Positions 47,057 through 55,796 are shown, counted from the first letter of the stretch. The stretch is DNA of 64,000 nucleotides from Gammaproteobacteria bacterium (GCA_028285245.1 JANQPY010000010.1:23565-87564), one strand, 5' to 3'. Made by a program: numbers and translations. Notes: a model not told the origin generated them from the letters alone.

Positions 47057-47953
47057 GTGAATCTGTTTGCGCTGCTTCTGGGTCTCGCTCTGGAGCGGCT
47101 GCTCACCCGGCTTTTTCATCTCCGGGAATTCGACTGGCTGGATCCCATCTTCGACAGCGTGTTTCGGACCTGCCGAGCATTCAGCGCCGCCGCGTGTTTC
47201 GGTGCAGTGGGCGGCGTTACCTTGTTTGCAGTGCTGCCCGTTGTGCTGCTCTCCATTCTCATTGATGGCGTTTTCTTTGACCTCCCGCAGTTCGCGTTCT
47301 CGGTCGTCATTCTCTTGTTCTCTCTGGGCCCTCGCGACCTTAAACAGGAGGTAGATGAGCTGGCGGCCGCGGCGACCGCAGGAGATGCCGATGGCGTTCG
47401 CCGTCTGTCGCGCCAGCTGCTGGAGGCTGAACCGTCTGCAGAACCTGCCGTGCGCGATGACCAGCTTGAGCGGGCCATCTTTGTGCAAGCTAACAATCGG
47501 ATTTTTGGCGTGGTGTTCTGGTTCTTGCTCCTGGGGCCGGCCGGAGCCTGGGCCTTCCGCGTGCTCGATCTGATGCGTCATCGCGCTGTCAGCCCGGATA
47601 CGCCGCCTGATCTGCCAGCCTCACCCATGGCGGACGCCGTGCAGCGTGTGCATGGAGCTTTGGCTTGGATACCTGCGCATCTCTTGTCGCTCACCTACGC
47701 GATGGCCGGAAGTTTTGAAGATGCCATCGGCGATTGGCGTGTCTACTATCAGAATTGCGCGCCGCGCTTTTTCGATATCACCAACGACGTGCTGGGCTGT
47801 GCCGGGACGGGTGCGGTGGGCAGACCGGCAGCTCGTGCTGCCATGACAACGGCCGCACGGGTCTCCAGCGCGCTCAGGCTGGTGGTTCGAACCCTGTGGT
47901 TGTTTTGGTGTCCGGTTATCGCGTTGCTGACACTTAACAATCTCGTGCAGTAA
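47057..47953 (+). CDS. ampE: Inner-membrane regulatory protein AmpE
   Basis: Polytopic membrane protein of 298 residues encoded with ampD in many Gammaproteobacteria; its biochemical role is not established. It begins with GTG and MNLFALLLGLALERLL. Predicted helices lie at about 2-15, 44-70, 72-92, 155-175 and 265-290, with a cytoplasmic loop after FSLGPRDLKQEVDEL. The family's RAIFVQANNRIFGVVFWFLLLGPAGA block is intact. Its final base is also the first base of btuF (TAATG), so coupling to btuF is likely. Confidence 0.92.
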   Translation: MNLFALLLGLALERLLTRLFHLREFDWLDPIFDSVFRTCRAFSAAACFGAVGGVTLFAVLPVVLLSILIDGVFFDLPQFAFSVVILLFSLGPRDLKQEVDELAAAATAGDADGVRRLSRQLLEAEPSAEPAVRDDQLERAIFVQANNRIFGVVFWFLLLGPAGAWAFRVLDLMRHRAVSPDTPPDLPASPMADAVQRVHGALAWIPAHLLSLTYAMAGSFEDAIGDWRVYYQNCAPRFFDITNDVLGCAGTGAVGRPAARAAMTTAARVSSALRLVVRTLWLFWCPVIALLTLNNLVQ

Positions 47954-48888
47954 TGCGGAAGGCGACGACGCGTGTTTGGTCGGGCGCGTTTGCGTTGTTG
48001 GCCTGCATAGGCATGTTTGCCTGTGGTCCGTCTCCGGAGCCCGGCGAACCCGGCAGTTCGCCGAGCGTCCGTCAGTCCGGCACCCATGAGCAGCCGGCCC
48101 AGCGGATCGTCTCACTGGCGCCACATCTCACGGAGCTGGTGTTTGCAGCCGGCGCCGGTGATCGGTTGGTGGGCGCGGTGAAGTTCAGTGACTACCCGTC
48201 GGCCGCCAGAGACTTGCCTCGCGTCGGGGATGCATTTCGACTGGACTACGAGGCCCTGGCATCGCTGGAGCCGGATCTCGTGCTTGGTTGGTCGGGCGGC
48301 AATCCGCAAGATCTCCTCGAGCGGGTTCGCGGGCTGGGCTGGCGGCTCGTGACGCTTGAAGCTGCCAGTCTGGAGGGCGTCGCCGAGCAGCTGCTGATGC
48401 TCGGTAAGCTGGCCGGCAGCGAGAAGCAGGCTGCGCTCGCTGCCAAGGCTTACTCCGCCGAGCTCGCCGAGCTCCGTCGGCAATATTCTGATCGGACGCC
48501 GGTGACCGTGTTCTATCAGGTTTCTCCGGAGCCATTGCTCACGATTAACGACGAGCACGTAATCGGCCAGGGGCTGCGTCTGTGCGGCGGTCTCAATCCG
48601 TTTGGAAGTTTGCCGGGACTCGCTCCGCCAGTCACTGAGGAGTCCGTGCTAGATGCCGCCCCGCAAGCCATGCTTGCAGGCGATCTGGGTTTCGGCGATG
48701 ACGCGCTGCTGCGTTGGCAGCGGTGGAGTGATTTGCCCGCGGTCAAACACGGGCGGCTCTATCGCGTGCCGGCTGATTATCTGAGTCGTCCTGGTCCACG
48801 CCTTGTCCGCGGGATTGCGGCGGTCTGCGATGCGCTGGACCGTGCGCGGACGCTCAGTCCTGAGCTTTCTCCCACAGCGGTTCGCTGA
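47953..48888 (+). CDS. btuF: Vitamin B12 (cobalamin)-binding ABC transporter lipoprotein, BtuF-like
   Basis: Substrate-binding protein that hands cobalamin to the BtuCD importer. It has 311 residues. The signal peptide ends in a lipobox (GMFAC, Cys24), so it is predicted to be membrane-anchored rather than soluble like E. coli BtuF. Family features are RIVSLAPHLTELVFAAGAGDRLVG, YPSAARDLPRVGDAFRLDYEALASLEPDLVLGW, and the C-terminal lobe (LTINDEHVIGQGLRLCGGLNPF). Its 3' end overlaps the convergent adenosyltransferase gene by 35 bases. I found no cobalamin riboswitch before it; it overlaps ampE. Confidence 0.88.
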   Translation: MRKATTRVWSGAFALLACIGMFACGPSPEPGEPGSSPSVRQSGTHEQPAQRIVSLAPHLTELVFAAGAGDRLVGAVKFSDYPSAARDLPRVGDAFRLDYEALASLEPDLVLGWSGGNPQDLLERVRGLGWRLVTLEAASLEGVAEQLLMLGKLAGSEKQAALAAKAYSAELAELRRQYSDRTPVTVFYQVSPEPLLTINDEHVIGQGLRLCGGLNPFGSLPGLAPPVTEESVLDAAPQAMLAGDLGFGDDALLRWQRWSDLPAVKHGRLYRVPADYLSRPGPRLVRGIAAVCDALDRARTLSPELSPTAVR

Positions 48889-49405
48889 CATCCTGTGCGC
48901 GATTCAACGCGCGCGCCATAACGAACAGCAGGTCGGACAGGCGGTTTAGATAGCGCAATCCGGCTTCATTCACAGGTTCCTGCGAGGCAAGGCTCCAGCC
49001 GCGGCGCTCCGCGCGCCGGCAAATAGCGCGGGCCAAATGGCAGTGCGCTGCTGCCGGGCTGCCGCCTGGCAGAATAAAGTCCTTGAGTGCGGGAAGATCC
49101 GCGTTCAGTCGATCAAGCTCCTTTTCGAGCGACGTCACAGCGGGTTCCCCAATCGCGGTGTGGCCCGGCATACACAGTTCGCCGCCCAGATCGAATAGCC
49201 GATGCTGCACGCGAGTCAGGCATCGCACGATGTCATCCGGCAGTTCCGGCGTGGCGAGTAACAGGCCGATGGCGGAATTCAGTTCATCCACGGTGCCATA
49301 GGCCTCCACGCGCGCAGAATCTTTCGCGACCCGCTCGCCGTCGCCCAGTCCGGTACTGCCGCCGTCGCCGGTGCGGGTGTAAATTTTGCTCAGTCGGTTG
49401 CCCAT
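48854..49405 (-). CDS. Cob(I)alamin adenosyltransferase, PduO type
   Basis: Adds the adenosyl group from ATP to cob(I)alamin, making coenzyme B12. It has 183 residues from the ATG at 49405. The N-terminal ATP loop KIYTRTGDGGSTGLGDGERV is diagnostic of the PduO/MMAB family. The other signatures are VEAYGTVDELNSAIG, LFDLGGELCMPG, FILPGGSPAAAHCHLARAICRRAER and YLNRLSDLLFVMAR. A start at 49438 would overlap btuD. It converges with btuF, and btuD lies 10 bases upstream on the same strand, so transport and activation of B12 are encoded together. Confidence 0.95.
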   Translation of the reverse strand: MGNRLSKIYTRTGDGGSTGLGDGERVAKDSARVEAYGTVDELNSAIGLLLATPELPDDIVRCLTRVQHRLFDLGGELCMPGHTAIGEPAVTSLEKELDRLNADLPALKDFILPGGSPAAAHCHLARAICRRAERRGWSLASQEPVNEAGLRYLNRLSDLLFVMARALNRAQDVSEPLWEKAQD

Positions 49406-49415
49406 AAGCCCTGCA

Positions 49416-50231
49416 TTATGGCGGAGGCGATCGCTCAACCCCAGTCGGGGGGCGAGGGTTGCTCGGCAGCCACGCGCTGTGCTCGCCGTTACTCAACAGT
49501 TCGAACGGCGTACCGTAGAGCTGCTCGAGTTTTTCGCCTGTGAGCAGCTGATCCGTTCGGCCGAACTGCCATTGTCCATCCCCGGAAAGCATTAGCACAT
49601 GCGTCGTGTAGCGGGCTGCCAGAGACGGGTCGTGCAGGCTTGTAATCACCGTGCGTCCGGCGTTTGCCAGCCTGGCGAGCTTATCCAGCACCAGAAAACG
49701 ATGCCGCGGATCGAGATGGTTCATCGGCTCGTCAAGCAGCAGCACCTGAGGGTCTTGAACGAGCAGCGTGGCGACGGCGAGTCGCCGGCGCTCTCCGCCA
49801 GACAAACTGGTGGCGTGCCGCTGGTCCAGCCCCTCGAGATCCATGTCCGCGAGTGCCTGATGCGCCTGGCTTCGGTCCTCTGGTCCTTCCCATTGCCAGG
49901 CTCCCAAGCGCGCGTAGCAGCCGAGTAGCGCGGCCTCCATGACTGTCACGGGAAACGCATCAGCCTGATGTTGCGTCACCATACCCAGGCGGCGCGCGAC
50001 TTCGGCGCGGGGCAGGGTGCTTAAGCGATCGCCGCAGATTTGGATCTGTTCAGCGTAACCTGCGCGCAGACCAGCCAGGGTCTCGAGCGTGAGTGTTTTA
50101 CCGACGCCATTGGGTCCAAGCACGCCAACGAAGCTACCGGGATGCACCTTGAGGGTGAGCGCGCGCACCAGTTTGCGGCCTGGAACGGCCACCGTGACAT
50201 TTGTGCATTCAACGCTTGGGCAAGAGCTCAT
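49416..50231 (-). CDS. btuD: ABC transporter ATP-binding protein, probably vitamin B12 import (BtuD-like)
   Basis: ATPase of the FecE/BtuD/HmuV group, 271 residues. Walker A is GPNGVGKT (39-46), the ABC signature LSGGERRR, Walker B VLLLDEP, and the switch His follows in TVITSLHDPSLA. The tail has the group's typical region after TDQLLTGEKLEQLYGTPFE. Substrate is inferred from context: btuF and the cobalamin adenosyltransferase lie next to it and the FecCD-type permease is 2.7 kb away. A ferric-siderophore role is the alternative. No riboswitch is visible in the 60 bases before the start. Confidence 0.85.
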   Translation of the reverse strand: MSSCPSVECTNVTVAVPGRKLVRALTLKVHPGSFVGVLGPNGVGKTLTLETLAGLRAGYAEQIQICGDRLSTLPRAEVARRLGMVTQHQADAFPVTVMEAALLGCYARLGAWQWEGPEDRSQAHQALADMDLEGLDQRHATSLSGGERRRLAVATLLVQDPQVLLLDEPMNHLDPRHRFLVLDKLARLANAGRTVITSLHDPSLAARYTTHVLMLSGDGQWQFGRTDQLLTGEKLEQLYGTPFELLSNGEHSAWLPSNPRPPTGVERSPPP

Positions 50232-50294
50232 GGTTCATTGCCTGCCGATTCCGGCGGCCAGCATACCCAAAGGTGGTTCGCGTCTTAAGCAGGC

Positions 50295-50323
50295 AAAAAA
50301 AACCCCGCTAGGGAGGCGGGGTT
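50295..50323 (-). terminator. Rho-independent terminator on the minus strand with no obvious gene in front
   Basis: AACCCCGC (50301-50308) and GCGGGGTT (50316-50323) form an eight-base-pair stem with the loop TAGGGAG. On the minus strand it is followed by six more T (bases 50295-50300). It would end transcripts arriving from higher coordinates and stands 64 bases before the btuD start codon. Confidence 0.9.
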
Positions 50324-50575
50324 ATACGGGTTATTGTTGTTGTCGCGAATTCGGTTTCTGCGTCAGCGACGAGGCTTTGATCTTATTGTTGTTGTAGCTC
50401 GTTGCCTCTACTTCTTCTAATCGTTCTTCTTCTTGTTGTTTAGCTTCTTCTGGCTTCGAATGTCTGGTGTCAGATGTCGAATGTTGCCATCGCCTGCAAA
50501 AACCTTTTTTTGTGCGCAACGTACTTTATGCAACGTGTATGCCAAACGGAATAAATGTATTTATAATCAGTACTT
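50324..50575 (-). ncRNA. Candidate small RNA or short ORF in an AT-rich island ending at the terminator
   Basis: On the minus strand this stretch leads straight into the terminator at 50323-50295. A frame of 62 codons (50519-50331) ends seven bases before the stem. Its only start is TTG without a ribosome binding site. The product would be rich in Gln, Glu and Asn and matches nothing I know. The RNA could fold: on the minus strand TTCGA, CA, TCTG, ACAC, CAGA, CAT, TCGAA make a hairpin near 50455-50485. A TATAAAT at about 50561-50567 is a possible -10. TTATTGTTGTTGT occurs twice. The rest of the gap, 50576-50863, shows no gene I can support. Confidence 0.33.
50331..50395. repeat. Direct repeat TTATTGTTGTTGT, two copies
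   Basis: The 13-base sequence occurs at 50331-50343 and again at 50383-50395. On the minus strand each reads ACAACAACAATAA. The copy at 50331 includes the stop of the 62-codon frame. Function unknown. Confidence 0.7.
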
Positions 50576-50863
50576 TAAGTAGAACACTTAGCCGATCTTC
50601 CGCGAAGCCACATTCCACCTGTAATTTTCTCCGACACTGGCATCGCTTTTGCATAACATGGATCTGGCTTGCAACTGGGCGACGTGGCAAGGACTTAAGC
50701 CCGCAAGTTTTGGCGTGGCTTAAGCGTTTCGCGGCACGCGAAGTATCCAACCGGCAATCCCGGATTGTCAGCAAAACGGGGACTTGCCAGGAAGGCTTCA
50801 AACCCAGGTGTAAAGATTTCCAACAGTGCTCTGACGGCGCGGTTGGTGGCCTGGGCGCACCGC

Positions 50864-51745
50864 CTAGGGTGACTGGCTCGCCAGCGTAACCGGCATGATT
50901 CGCGACTCAAAATCGTTGAGACCGCGCCGCCGAAGGCCTCCGGCGGTTGAGTAGACAAGTGTTTCATTGTCCGCCCAGACCGCCGGGTAGGGCTGCAGGT
51001 ATTCCCCCACGGATAGCGGCTTTCTCACTACCGGGTCATCCAGGATGGCAAGCTCAAGCCGGCTGCGTCCCCCAGACCGCAAGACGTAGGATATGACCTG
51101 CCCATCGGGGCGCCACGCCGGTCCGCGCAGGGTGCCGGCCACCCCGAACAAGCGTGTCAGCGAGCCATCATCCTGTCGCAGCCAGAGTGCATCACCCTTG
51201 CCGTCGCTGGCCACGAAAGCGAGTTGCCTGCCGTCTGGGCTATAGGCGGGATCGCGCTCCATGGTCTGACGGAAAGTCAGCTGAGTCAGCGCGAGGCTGT
51301 CCAGCTTGAGTTCCCAGATCCCGTAGTCACCGCCCCGGTCCGAGACAAACGCGAGGCGCTTACCGTCGGGATGCCAGGCGGGGGCCCGGTCATCTGACTC
51401 ACCAAACACGATCTGGCGATTGCTGCCATCGCCGAGCCCAATCAGGCGCAGGTGGCGACGGCTGCCGATGACTCGCTCGTAGGCAATGCGACTGCCGTCC
51501 GGGCTCAGTGCTGGCCACTGGCTCCGGTACCGCCCGTCTGACAGGGGCCGGGCGACACCGGTTTCCGGATCCAGCAGCCAGAGGCTGCCGCCCGTGTGCA
51601 GCGCCAGCGGTGCGGGCGCAGTGCCGCCGCTGACGAACTGCTGCGTGCCCTCGCTGAGATCAAATTCTGGGGCCGACCAGCCGGGTTCGCCCATCACCAG
51701 GGCGATCAATCCGGCCAGAAGGAGTAGTTGGTTGTGCGGTGACAC
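50864..51745 (-). CDS. TolB-like PD40 beta-propeller protein, exported
   Basis: Predicted periplasmic protein of 293 residues from the GTG at 51745. A signal peptide (MSPHNQLLLLAGLIALVMG..., cleavage near GWSA) leads into several TolB/PD40 propeller repeats. Each repeat has the (A/P)..SPDG or HPDGKRLAFVSDRGG pattern: SPDGSRIAYE, HPDGKRLAFVSD, SPDGRQLAFVAS, RPDGQVISYVL. The N-terminal TolB domain that contacts TolA is absent, and no tol/pal genes are nearby, so this is not TolB itself. The frame runs to 51898, but that would overlap the divergent tyrA start. Role unknown. Confidence 0.8.
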   Translation of the reverse strand: MSPHNQLLLLAGLIALVMGEPGWSAPEFDLSEGTQQFVSGGTAPAPLALHTGGSLWLLDPETGVARPLSDGRYRSQWPALSPDGSRIAYERVIGSRRHLRLIGLGDGSNRQIVFGESDDRAPAWHPDGKRLAFVSDRGGDYGIWELKLDSLALTQLTFRQTMERDPAYSPDGRQLAFVASDGKGDALWLRQDDGSLTRLFGVAGTLRGPAWRPDGQVISYVLRSGGRSRLELAILDDPVVRKPLSVGEYLQPYPAVWADNETLVYSTAGGLRRRGLNDFESRIMPVTLASQSP

Positions 51746-51841
51746 GAATACGGTGCTTCGGGGCCTCGTCGAGAATTCTAGAGGACCCGTGGTGTGGCTG
51801 CAGATGGACTGCATTGATTGGGCCCGGAACTGCGGTAACGT

Positions 51842-52942
51842 ATGCGCCGCATGAAACTTGAAGATCTGCGTACAGAGCTGTCGGCGATTGACCGGCAAAT
51901 CCTCGAATTAGCCGCGCGGCGTCAGTCGCTGGCGGAGTCCATTGGCGAGGTTAAGCAGTCTGCGGGCCAGCCAACGCGGGATTTCAGCCGGGAGAAGCTG
52001 GTGCTTGAGAGTGCCCGTGAGCAGGCCGGCGCCCTTGGCCTCTCCCCGGATCTTGCCGCTGCCATGATGCGCCTGCTGATCGAGGCATCGCTGACCGGCC
52101 AGGAGCGCGCCCGTGTGCGTGCTGAAGGCCGGGGGCAGGGACAATCCGCCCTGGTTATTGGCGGTGCCGGAAAGATGGGCCGCTGGTTCGCCGACTTTCT
52201 GGAATCTCAGGGTTTCGCCGTGAGCGTCGCAGACCCGGCGGGGCCTGCTCCCGGGTATGCACGCGTCGAGGATTGGAAATCTGCGGCTGGCCGTTTTGAC
52301 GTGACCGTGATCGCCGCGCCAATTGCGGCCAGCGCAGCGATATTGAACGAACTCGCCACCCTCGAGTGGCCCGGGCTGGTATTCGACATCGGCTCGTTGA
52401 AGAGCCCACTCATCGAGCCACTCAGCAGGTTGGCCGAGCGAGGTGTGGAGGTCACATCCGTGCATCCAATGTTTGGCCCTGATACGCGGCTCCTTTCGGG
52501 GCGGCATGTGTTGTTTCTGGAGTCCGGGTCACCAACCGCAACCGCCGCTGCCCGCGAGTTGTTCGCCTCAACCATGGCCGCTCAGATTGAGATGCCGCTG
52601 GCCGAGCACGATCGACTGATCGCGTACGTGTTGGGTCTGTCGCATGCGCTGAATATCGCTTTCTTCGCCGCGCTTGAGGAAAGTGGCGAAGCGCTGCCCC
52701 GCCTGGCCGAGGTCTCGAGCACGACCTTTGACGCACAGCTGGCAGTCGCTGCGCGCGTCGCGGCCGAGAACCCTGCGTTGTACTTTGAAATCCAGAGCGG
52801 GAATCCGCACGGTCCGGAGGCACTTGGCGCGCTGCGATCGGCCGTCGAGCGCATTGGGCGCATCATTGCGGAGTCTGATCAGCAAGCCTTCGTCGCCCTG
52901 ATGGAGCGCGGCCGCGAGTATCTGGCGCGCCAGCGCGGGTGA
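51842..52942 (+). CDS. tyrA: Bifunctional chorismate mutase/prephenate dehydrogenase (T-protein)
   Basis: Makes 4-hydroxyphenylpyruvate for tyrosine synthesis: chorismate to prephenate, then oxidative decarboxylation with NAD+. It has 366 residues. The N-terminal AroQ-type chorismate mutase (about 4-90) starts LEDLRTELSAIDRQILELAARR. The dehydrogenase has a Rossmann GGAGKMG (107-113). A HPMFGPDT motif carries the likely catalytic His, and GLSHALNIAFFAALEESG follows. This fused form is typical of Gammaproteobacteria. ATG at 51851 is an alternative start. It converges with btuC at seven bases. Confidence 0.95.
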   Translation: MRRMKLEDLRTELSAIDRQILELAARRQSLAESIGEVKQSAGQPTRDFSREKLVLESAREQAGALGLSPDLAAAMMRLLIEASLTGQERARVRAEGRGQGQSALVIGGAGKMGRWFADFLESQGFAVSVADPAGPAPGYARVEDWKSAAGRFDVTVIAAPIAASAAILNELATLEWPGLVFDIGSLKSPLIEPLSRLAERGVEVTSVHPMFGPDTRLLSGRHVLFLESGSPTATAAARELFASTMAAQIEMPLAEHDRLIAYVLGLSHALNIAFFAALEESGEALPRLAEVSSTTFDAQLAVAARVAAENPALYFEIQSGNPHGPEALGALRSAVERIGRIIAESDQQAFVALMERGREYLARQRG

Positions 52943-52949
52943 CAGGCCG

Positions 52950-53933
52950 CTAGCGTGCCCCTCCGGCATCACGTCTTAGCAGCACCAGGAATAAGGGCAC
53001 ACCCACGAGCGCGGTGATCGCTCCTACCGGGAGCTGCACCGGGGCAAGCACTGAGCGCGCCATTGTGTCAGCGACGACAAGCAGACTTCCCCCGGCGAGG
53101 GCCGAGGCGGGCAACAGGCTGCGATGATCTGCGCCGCTGACAAGCCGAATCAGATGCGGGACAACCAGACCGACGAAGCCCACGGTGCCGGCCGTGGTAA
53201 CCGCGATCGCGGTCAGCCCGGCACCGAGGAAATAGAGTCCCAGCCGGACCCGGTCCACGGCCAGCCCCAGCAGGGCGGCTTGAGTGTCACCAGTGGTTAG
53301 CACGTTGAGCGACGGGCCAATGGCGATGCTAATCAACAGTGCAATGGCAGCAGTCGTCAGGACCGGCCAGGGGTTGGTCACAAACGCGAAGTCTCCCATC
53401 AGCCAAAACAGCATGCCCCGCAGGTTGGCCTCAGGGCTTGTAGCCAACAGCAGGCTAATTACTGCGCCCCAGCCGGCAGCCATTACGACGCCGGTTAAGA
53501 GCAGGCGGCTCGATGTCCGCCCGCCGCCCGCATGCGCGAGGCCAAACACGATCAGCGTACTGGCAAGTGCGCCGCCGAAGGCGGCGGCATCGATCCAGAA
53601 GCCCGCGAGTCCGCCCAGCATGGCGCCAAGCGCACCCACCGCAGCCCCCCCAGATGTTCCCAGTATGTAGGGATCAGCCAGCGGGTTGCGCAGCAGCGCC
53701 TGCATCAATACGCCCGCGATCGCCAGCGCAGCGCCGGTGCCAAAGGCGGCGATCGCCCGCGGTAGCCGGAGCTGAAGGACAATGTCCCGGGTCAACCCGG
53801 GTGTCTCGCCGAAAAGACTTGCAAAGGCTTCGGCGGGGCCCACCTGGCCACTGCCGATGCTAATGGCAAGTAGTAGCGACGCCAGTGTGACGAAGCCCAT
53901 GGCGGGAAGCAGCAGTGCGGCGGGAACGCGCAT
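52950..53933 (-). CDS. btuC: FecCD-family ABC transporter permease, probably vitamin B12 import (BtuC-like)
   Basis: Inner-membrane permease of 327 residues with about ten helices. Family signatures are RLPRAIAAFGTGAALAIAGVLMQALLRNPLADPYILGTSGGAAVGA, AGTVGFVGLVVPHLIRLVSGADHRSLLPASALAGG and ADTMARSVLAPVQLPVGAITALVGVPLFL. I chose the ATG at 53933; the frame extends to 54053, but that would overlap rppH. FecCD permeases carry cobalamin, haem or siderophores. The nearby btuF, btuD and adenosyltransferase make cobalamin the best guess. It is separated from btuD by the propeller and tyrA genes. Confidence 0.87.
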   Translation of the reverse strand: MRVPAALLLPAMGFVTLASLLLAISIGSGQVGPAEAFASLFGETPGLTRDIVLQLRLPRAIAAFGTGAALAIAGVLMQALLRNPLADPYILGTSGGAAVGALGAMLGGLAGFWIDAAAFGGALASTLIVFGLAHAGGGRTSSRLLLTGVVMAAGWGAVISLLLATSPEANLRGMLFWLMGDFAFVTNPWPVLTTAAIALLISIAIGPSLNVLTTGDTQAALLGLAVDRVRLGLYFLGAGLTAIAVTTAGTVGFVGLVVPHLIRLVSGADHRSLLPASALAGGSLLVVADTMARSVLAPVQLPVGAITALVGVPLFLVLLRRDAGGAR

Positions 53934-54018
53934 AGACGAAGCGTGCGGCTCGTAGAGATCAGGGCGCAGTTTACGTTGAGTGACAGCTGAATTGCGTTTG
54001 TGAAAAAATTCCCGGCTT

Positions 54019-54555
54019 ATGGATGACATCGATGCACAGGGCTTTCGTGCCAATGTCGGTATTATTTTGAGCGACAGCCGAGGCGCGCTGTTGCTGGGTG
54101 GCCGCGTGGGTCAGTCCGGCTGGCAATTTCCGCAGGGTGGCATTCATCAGCAGGAGACGCCGGAGCAGGCCATGTACCGCGAGCTCCATGAGGAGATAGG
54201 CCTGTTGCCGAAGGATGTTCAGCTGCTGGGGTCAACGCGGGGCTGGCTGCGTTACCGGCTGCCAGATCGCTACGTTCGGCGCGAGCGCCGGCCGCTGTGC
54301 CTCGGGCAGAAACAGCGCTGGTATTTGCTGCGGCTGACAGGCGATGAGAGCCACGTGCGGCTTGATACGGCGGATCAACCCGAGTTCGACCGTTGGCGCT
54401 GGGTCGATTTCTGGCACCCGGTTCGCGAGGTGATTTACTTCAAGCGAAAAGTCTATGCGCGCGCGTTGTCTGAACTGGGGCCGGTCTTATTTCCCGAAGG
54501 CCCGCCCCCGCGGCCAGAATGGTGGTCACCCGAATGGCATCCAACCGACGAGTAG
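54019..54555 (+). CDS. rppH: RNA pyrophosphohydrolase
   Basis: Nudix hydrolase that trims the 5' triphosphate of mRNA and so starts decay; cytoplasmic. At 178 residues it is the usual length. The Nudix box is intact at about residues 40-63 ([24 protein letters not shown]) with its paired Glu. [22 protein letters not shown], the arginine-rich [21 protein letters not shown] loop and [26 protein letters not shown] are RppH signatures. The downstream coiled-coil membrane gene starts inside its 3' end. Confidence 0.96.
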   Translation: MDDIDAQGFRANVGIILSDSRGALLLGGRVGQSGWQFPQGGIHQQETPEQAMYRELHEEIGLLPKDVQLLGSTRGWLRYRLPDRYVRRERRPLCLGQKQRWYLLRLTGDESHVRLDTADQPEFDRWRWVDFWHPVREVIYFKRKVYARALSELGPVLFPEGPPPRPEWWSPEWHPTDE

Positions 54556-55271
54556 CGAGCCGGCGGGCTTCAGATCGCCGCAACCAGCCCGGGAGTCTGG
54601 GGCGGGGTGTGGCTTTGAGTGCCCTGGTTATCGGCCTGGCTCTGGTATGGGCGGCGTTCGAATTGGGACAAAGCCGCGCCGGTCACAATCGAATGCAAGC
54701 CATTGAGCGCCAGACTGAATTGCAGCGAGAGCTGCTTAAGGTTAGTCGCGACAATGAAGCGTTGCGCGAACAGATAGCACTGCTTGAAACCAGCGATAAG
54801 ATCAACGCGGAGGCTTACCGGCGCGTGGAATCGCAGCTAGCCGATCTGCAGGATCAGGTACAGGCGCAATCGGAAGACATTGCTTTTTATCGCGGGATCG
54901 TTGGCGCTGACCAGCAGGCTGGCCTGCGCGTACAGAACTTCGAACTGCTCCCGGGAGCTGAACCCGGCGAGTTCAATGTTCGACTCGTGCTCGCCCAGGC
55001 GCTGCGTAACAAGCAGGCGATTAGTGGGCGCGTGCTGCTGGCGGTTGCCGGCGAGCAGGCTGGCGAGTCGGTGACGCTGGGGATGGGCCAGCTGCGCGGG
55101 GGCGCCGCCGAGACGCTGGATTTCTCATTCCGGTATTTCCAGAACCTGGAGACAGAATTACGGGTGCCGGAGGGATTCGCGCCCGCCACGGTCACTGTCC
55201 GCCTGGTGCCCCGGGGCGCCAATCGGAAGGATGTGGAAGAATCGTTTGACTGGCGGGTTTCCAACGGGTGA
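54534..55271 (+). CDS. Membrane-anchored coiled-coil protein (DUF6776-like)
   Basis: A 245-residue protein of unknown function. A basic N-terminus (about ten Arg or Lys in the first 24 residues) precedes one membrane helix (about 25-45). A coiled coil follows (about 52-118; [30 protein letters not shown]). A beta-rich periplasmic domain (about 120-243) comes last, so the topology is cytoplasm-in. The start ATG at 54534 lies within rppH by 22 bases. In other Gammaproteobacteria I recall a similar gene next to a bactofilin, as here. I am moderately sure of the family name. Confidence 0.8.
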   Translation: MASNRRVASRRASDRRNQPGSLGRGVALSALVIGLALVWAAFELGQSRAGHNRMQAIERQTELQRELLKVSRDNEALREQIALLETSDKINAEAYRRVESQLADLQDQVQAQSEDIAFYRGIVGADQQAGLRVQNFELLPGAEPGEFNVRLVLAQALRNKQAISGRVLLAVAGEQAGESVTLGMGQLRGGAAETLDFSFRYFQNLETELRVPEGFAPATVTVRLVPRGANRKDVEESFDWRVSNG

Positions 55272-55358
55272 TATGACGGTGTGAACTCCGTCAGGTTTTA
55301 CCACCGCAGACCTTCTAGAGTATCGGCTCGAGGCGCCTGAGCTGCTGGAGAGATAGAC

Positions 55359-55796
55359 ATGCTGTTTGGCAAACGACGCAAAAACGACGTCGTCAACACA
55401 TTGGTTGGTGACGGTACGCGTATCGAAGGCGACCTGCGTTTCGAAGGCGGTTGCCATATCGATGGCATCGTGCACGGCAACGTCATCGCTGATCGTGATC
55501 CCGACGCTTTCCTGAGCATCAGCGAAGACGGGCGCGTAGAAGGCAGTGTTCGTGTGCCGCGCATCACTCTAAATGGCGCGGTCCAGGGCGATGTCTATGC
55601 CACCGAGCGCGTTGAGCTTGGCACAACGGCGCGGGTCGAAGGCAATTTGCACTATGAGCTGATCGAGATGGCTGCAGGCGCAGAGATCAATGGCCAGCTT
55701 ATTCACCAGCCGGCGCAGGTACAGCAGGCAAGCGCCGCTTCAAAGTCTCACGATTCCACCCAGCCGCTGACGGCAGCCGCCAAGAGCGAGAGTTAG
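55359..55796 (+). CDS. Bactofilin (polymer-forming cytoskeletal protein)
   Basis: Small self-assembling beta-helix protein of 145 residues that forms membrane-associated filaments and often directs local cell-wall growth. The central domain (about 17-113) has the repeated DGTRIEGDLRFEGGCHIDGIVHGNVIAD and EDGRVEGSVRVPRITLNGAVQGDVYATERVEL patterns. Its flanks are short and disordered, as in the family. The first residues MLFGKRRKN may contact the membrane. It is 87 bases downstream of the DUF6776-like gene. An M23 endopeptidase gene, a common functional partner, lies 5 kb away. Confidence 0.93.
   Translation: MLFGKRRKNDVVNTLVGDGTRIEGDLRFEGGCHIDGIVHGNVIADRDPDAFLSISEDGRVEGSVRVPRITLNGAVQGDVYATERVELGTTARVEGNLHYELIEMAAGAEINGQLIHQPAQVQQASAASKSHDSTQPLTAAAKSES

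Noticed and set aside
50232..50294. Cobalamin riboswitch before btuD
   Set aside because: The space between the terminator and the start codon is about 60 bases, too short for the element, and no B12-box sequence is present.
50467..50889. 140-codon plus-strand frame across the AT-rich island
   Set aside because: Composition is random-looking, it overlaps the end of the propeller gene on the other strand, and no ribosome binding site is seen.
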